From: Gonapodya sp. JEL0774
Taxonomy: Eukaryota > Monoblepharomycota > Monoblepharidomycetes > Monoblepharidales > Gonapodyaceae
Direction of reading: 5' to 3'
Assembly: GCA_027604505.1 (NCBI GenBank)
Contig: JADIIX010000057.1
Location: 62,971 to 126,970 of the forward strand
DNA length: 64,000 nucleotides
Positions 60,185 to 64,000 of this stretch are shown in pieces; positions within the stretch are counted from its first letter, which is position 1; each line of letters begins with the position of its first letter. The notes below the pieces were generated by a model that had not been told where the DNA came from, did no database searches, and saw only the letters and a list, made by a program, of their open reading frames with translations. A program made the translations under genes and the position numbers.

Positions 60185-61320
60185 ATGGCGAGTCTTTATG
60201 CCAGAGTTTCCTCCGTTTTCACGAGGGCTCTCACAGGTGGCGATCTAGTATTCACGGAGAGCACGATACGATACTTCGATGATTCTGGATTGAAGGTCAG
60301 TGTGACGAGTGAAACAGGTAGAGGCAGTATCACAAGCATCAATCCGCAACCTGAACTGGCCAATTTATAGTTCCAAATTCGCTTCGCGCCGGCTCTTGCC
60401 AAAAAGCCCACACTGCCGTCGATCGATCGGTCAGAAGACAAGCGGTCTCGCGTCGCCAACCCTTTCTTCCCGCCAGATCCAAATCTTCTGGTGACCGAGT
60501 TGGGGAGTCATAACTTGATTCTGAACAAGTTTTGTCTCGTTAAGCATCACTTACTATTATGCACAAAAAGTGAGACATTTTCATATCCTTCAGAACAACA
60601 TGTTCCGTATCAATTGTGGGTGTTAGGTTTCGAATCACAGCACTGCCTCCTTAAGTCTGAGGATCTCATCGTCCTCTGGGAGTGTCTAGATGCACTCGAC
60701 GATAATGGAAAGAATAAGTTCATGGCGTTTTACAATGAGGGAGTCAACAGCGGGGCGAGGTACTCCGTCCATCAAGTTTCTTCTGCGAGTTGATTTTTAA
60801 CACTGTTGAACTTTCCAGCCAAGCACACAAACACTGTCAGATGATTCCTGTGGACAAGAACGATCCTTCGTCCCTCCCCATTGAAGAACTGATCCAGCAT
60901 CACGTTCAAACATCTGGCGGCGATCCAAACACCCCTTTTAACATTCCCAACCTTCCATTCCACCATGCCGCTGTATTACTACCTGAGGTTGAATCGAAAA
61001 GTCGGGCAAAAGCTCTTGAGCGAACGTATGAAAATCTTGTTGACGCAGCCTTTTTGCCTTTGGGTGTGTCCAGAACAGTATGGGCAAGAGCAGATCCGAC
61101 CGCCTCCTCCATGTCACCAGATATTCCGTCCTCCAATTTCATAATGACACGACAATGGATGCTCTTAATCCCAAGAAGGATGGAGAGTGTCGAAGGCATT
61201 TCCATAAACTCAGTTGGCTATGCTGGCATGCTATTAACAAAGACGGAAGCAGATATAGAAAAACTCGTGAAATTAGGGCCGATGAAAGTTTTGACAGAGC
61301 TTGCTTATCCTGGAAAGTGA
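60185..61320 (+). CDS. APA2: Diadenosine tetraphosphate phosphorylase / ATP adenylyltransferase (Apa1/Apa2)
   Basis: Exons 60185-60295, 60371-60569, 60627-60759 and 60819-61320 total exactly 314 residues, the family length. Seen: an N-terminal FQIRFAPALAKKP, PFFPPDPNLLVTEL, LILNKFCLVKHHLLLCTK, FESQHCLLKSEDL, the HxHxQ active-site motif in SGASQAHKHCQMIP, and the C-terminal TRQWMLLIPRRMESVEGISI then NSVGYAG. The enzyme phosphorolyses Ap4A to ADP and ATP in the cytosol. The start codon is 109 bp beyond the stop of kinase 1 on the same strand and 132 bp before kinase 2, so its promoter must be very short or overlap the upstream gene. Confidence 0.95.
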
Positions 61321-61452
61321 ATGAATAAATTACATGGCAGTCCATTCAGGCATCGAGGGATCATTGGGCCTGGAAGCCTTCTTCGCACAACTTTGGTCAA
61401 TGACAACAAATGATCTTCACTCCATTCCCACACACTGTTCTTACATCGTCGA

Positions 61453-64000
61453 ATGACATCACAATCTATCACAGATGACCGGCTCTCTGTCATCGCATCT
61501 AGCGCCACGTCGTCGTCTTCCCGTGGATCTTTCGACTCCCAGACTAGACTCATTCTGGGACGATACAAATCAATTCGTGTACTGGGGGAGGGATCATTTG
61601 CGAAAGTGAAGCTCGCAGAGGATGTGTATAGTGGAGAGCAAGTGAGTTCTTGTCATGTTCTCACTATTGGAGTGTCCGATGGTCTCCTCTGTATCGTTCC
61701 CAGGTGGCGATAAAATGCTTTGAGAAAAGTAGACTTGGCAAGGCATCTGCCTTGGTGAGACTGAAGAGAGAGATCAGACTTCTCAAGCACTTACACCATC
61801 CAAATATTGTGAAACTCATCAGTGTAAGATAACCTGTTCTGGATCACTAGGTCTTGCCAATGCGGCTTTCTTACGTAGTCGTCTATGCGGGGCAGGTTGG
61901 TGAAACTCATGATCACGTGTATCTCGTTATGGAGCATGTTGATGGAGGGGAGCTCTTCGACTTTATAGTCGGTGAGTTCTGGTCCCCTTCGATTGGGCAA
62001 GTACTCATGCACAATTGTTTTCGATGCCGCAGCTTCTGGGAGACTGAAAGAAACTCAGGCCCGAAGATTTTTTCGGCAGTGCGTTTCTGCTCTCGAGTAC
62101 TGCCACATGAGCTGTCTCGTACACCGAGGTAAGGCAGCTTTGACCCAAAGCAGAGTTACTTGAAATCTGAAGAGTTAATGGACTCAAAGACCTCAAACCC
62201 GAAAACATGCTGGTGGATTCTCGAGGGCAAGTCAAAATCGTGGATTTTGGGTTTGTCAACACATTTCACCCAGACGAGCATCTGAATACGTTCTGTGGCT
62301 CTCTTCTCTATGCTGCACCGGAGATGATAGGAAAAAGCGAATATCGCGGAAGCACAGTCGATGTTTGGAGTTTAGGTTCGAGATCCTGGTCTTCGCCTGC
62401 ACTCTTACCCCCAGCCCAACAAATTCAATCCCCCAGGAATTGTGTTGTATGCTCTTCTTACAGGAAATTTGCCGTTCAATGAGCGGACGCCACAGGACAT
62501 GTACAGACTCATCACGACAGCTCGATATGAAGTCCCAGAGTTCCTTTCCGACGGTGAAAACTGCTGATGTTTCGCAATTACTGTGATGTCCGTGACTTTC
62601 TTGACCGCCCCTTCAGATGCCAAACATCTTCTTTCAAGGATGCTCACCGTTGATCCAGCAAAGCGGGCCAACATCACCGAGATTCGGACGCATCCGTGGG
62701 TCACAGGTACTGAAGGACAACTCAGTACCGCAGTTCCACCACGACCTCCGTTAACAAATCTGGATGAAAACATCTTAATCCGAATGAAAGCACTCGGGTT
62801 TGATGGCGGGTCACCAGAGGTCCGAAAGCTTCTGATTACTGATCCACGATCACCGGAGTTCGCTGTGTACTATCTTTTGCTCGAACACGACCAATTTTTG
62901 CGAGATAAGAAGGACCGACGATCAATCCCTTCCAGTACGCTTATGACGACCGATACTCTGCCCAAAGGTGCCTCGGTTGCCGCAGACGCTGTTGACGAAG
63001 AAGAGGAGAATGATGATGCCGAGGGTCTCCCTTGTCAATTTATCTCCTCGGCAAGACCTTCCACCGTGCACACGGTTCTATCTCTCGAAGACGTTAATGA
63101 CGACAATGCACCACAAGAGGTCGAACGTCGGCCGTCCCGAATAATGTCAAGAAGAGTCTCCGGTCCAAGTGTCGGGTTGGGTGAAGTTCTTCATGGCACA
63201 CCTGTCGTTCCGTCGCCTAGGATGTCGAACGCAGAACACACGCCCCTTTCGAAGCTGGACGACGCCGCCGCCAAACTGCGAGACGAAGTCGAGGTTCGCA
63301 TAAGAGATGCCACTTTGGCAGTGAGCAAGAGCACAAACAGGTCGAGCACTCATCGGCGCAACGTCACCGCACCACCAGTGGCTGAATTGATAGAACCAGT
63401 TTCGAGCGCGCGTAGAGCGCATCCAGTGACTTCAAGTCATGGTCGAAGGGCAACTTTAAGCTCCCTCGATGCCGCTAGCTTGCCGAAAACCACATCGAAT
63501 TTTTCAGGACTTGCACTTACGACGACGTCACCGAAGCCAGCGAGCCCTAATTCTGCAGCCACCAAGGGTCCAACAGTTTCGGGTGGTCGTCGTCACTCTA
63601 TTCAAGTTGTGGGTCGAGAATTACTTCCAAACTCCACCTCCGAAGTCACGAAAGCGCTCCTGGCTCCAACGAGCTCACCGAACCCTTCCGCAAGTCCATC
63701 GTCGCGGCGTCCCCTGCTCTCCGCTTCGCTCACCACAACATTACCACCACATCTTGTCCACGCCGAGCTTGTTCGGACCTTGCGTGCAACCGGTATTCGT
63801 GCCAAGAGTGAAGGGGCCCTCGATTCGGGACAATTCAAGTGCTCGTGGGAGAATGCCCCAGGGGACGTTGGACCCGGTGGGGAGCGCGGTGGTGAAGTGG
63901 AGTTTGAGGTAGTGACGAGAAACGTTGAGGGAACCAGTATGCGGGCAGTGTGAGTTGGGACCGTCTGACTTTCGTCTCTGACCGATGAAGGCCAAATGCT
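61453..64000 (+). CDS. Ser/Thr protein kinase, MARK/PAR-1-like, paralogue of kinase 1 (kinase 2, 3' end beyond window)
   Basis: Seven exons in the window (61453-61641, 61704-61823, 61896-61971, 62033-62128, 62190-62375, 62437-62553, 62617-63949), about 706 residues, then a GTGAGT donor at 63950 leads out of the window. Kinase domain about residues 35-290: LGEGSFAKVKLA, VAIKCFEK, HRDLKPENMLVD, VDFGFVNTF, LNTFCGSLLYAAPE, VLYALLTGNLPF. A UBA-like segment (RMKALGFDGGSPEVRKLLI, EFAVYYLLLEHD) and a Ser/Thr-rich spacer follow. The beginning of a KA1-like domain is seen (FKCSWENAPGD, EVEFEVVTRNVEG). Shared DFGF motif, domain order and several intron positions with kinase 1 mark an old local duplication with APA2 in between. 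Confidence 0.88.

Noticed and set aside
60060-60200. Splice of kinase 1 into the APA2 frame through an acceptor just before GAACAAATGGCG
   Set aside because: Kinase 1 already has a natural end (VVILSQ then TAA) after its KA1-like fold, and APA2 has a full-length family start at 60185.

Overview
The window is nuclear DNA from a fungus that probably makes flagellated spores (a chytrid-like, early-diverging lineage). Reasons: almost every gene is split by short spliceosomal introns (mostly 55-100 nt, GTGAGT/GTAAGT donors, CTAA-like branch points). Typical fungal genes (a chitin-synthase activator with Sel1 repeats, mitochondrial ArgJ-type acetyltransferase, Apa2-type phosphorylase, 2OG oxygenases) sit beside genes usually found in flagellate or animal-like cells: a MORN3-like protein, an EML/EMAP protein, a soluble-type (ADCY10-like) adenylyl cyclase, an AIFM3-like Rieske oxidoreductase and a mitochondrial calcium uniporter. 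I assembled coding exons by hand from donor/acceptor sites, reading frame and family alignment; most models close exactly in frame, but junctions remain predictions.

Layout. 1-8964 (minus): the 3' part of an UNC13/MUN-C2 protein (runs off the left edge), an alkaline-phosphatase-superfamily membrane protein, and proteasome ATPase RPT6. 10018-20394 (plus): a bacterial-looking NCS2 pyrimidine transporter in 21 exons, an intronless F-box protein, two tandem 2OG-Fe(II) oxygenases and a coiled-coil protein. 20524-21307 (minus): an unrecognised charged protein. 21613-26893 (plus): GMPPA and the AIFM3-like reductase. 26953-33933 (minus): a 2090-residue soluble-type adenylyl cyclase. 34464-48153 (plus): a FERM protein, MCU, the Sel1 chitin-synthase activator and ArgJ. 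48290-52830 (minus): a WS/DGAT acyltransferase and MORN3. 53037-64000 (plus): EML protein, a MARK-like kinase, Apa2, and a second MARK-like kinase cut by the right edge.

The genes are not an operon; they are housekeeping and signalling genes in compact array. Functional links that can be argued: MORN3 and EML share a 206-bp divergent promoter and both fit axoneme/microtubule work; MCU, ArgJ and perhaps the AIFM3-like protein are mitochondrial; the soluble-type cyclase and two MARK-like kinases are signalling. No rRNA, tRNA, transposon or CRISPR was found. The most unusual items are three spaced copies of an AW...Y..xWG motif in the N-terminal region of MCU, a P-loop lacking its lysine in the cyclase, 10- and 12-nt microexons in the transporter, and an N-terminal acylation motif on the EML protein.
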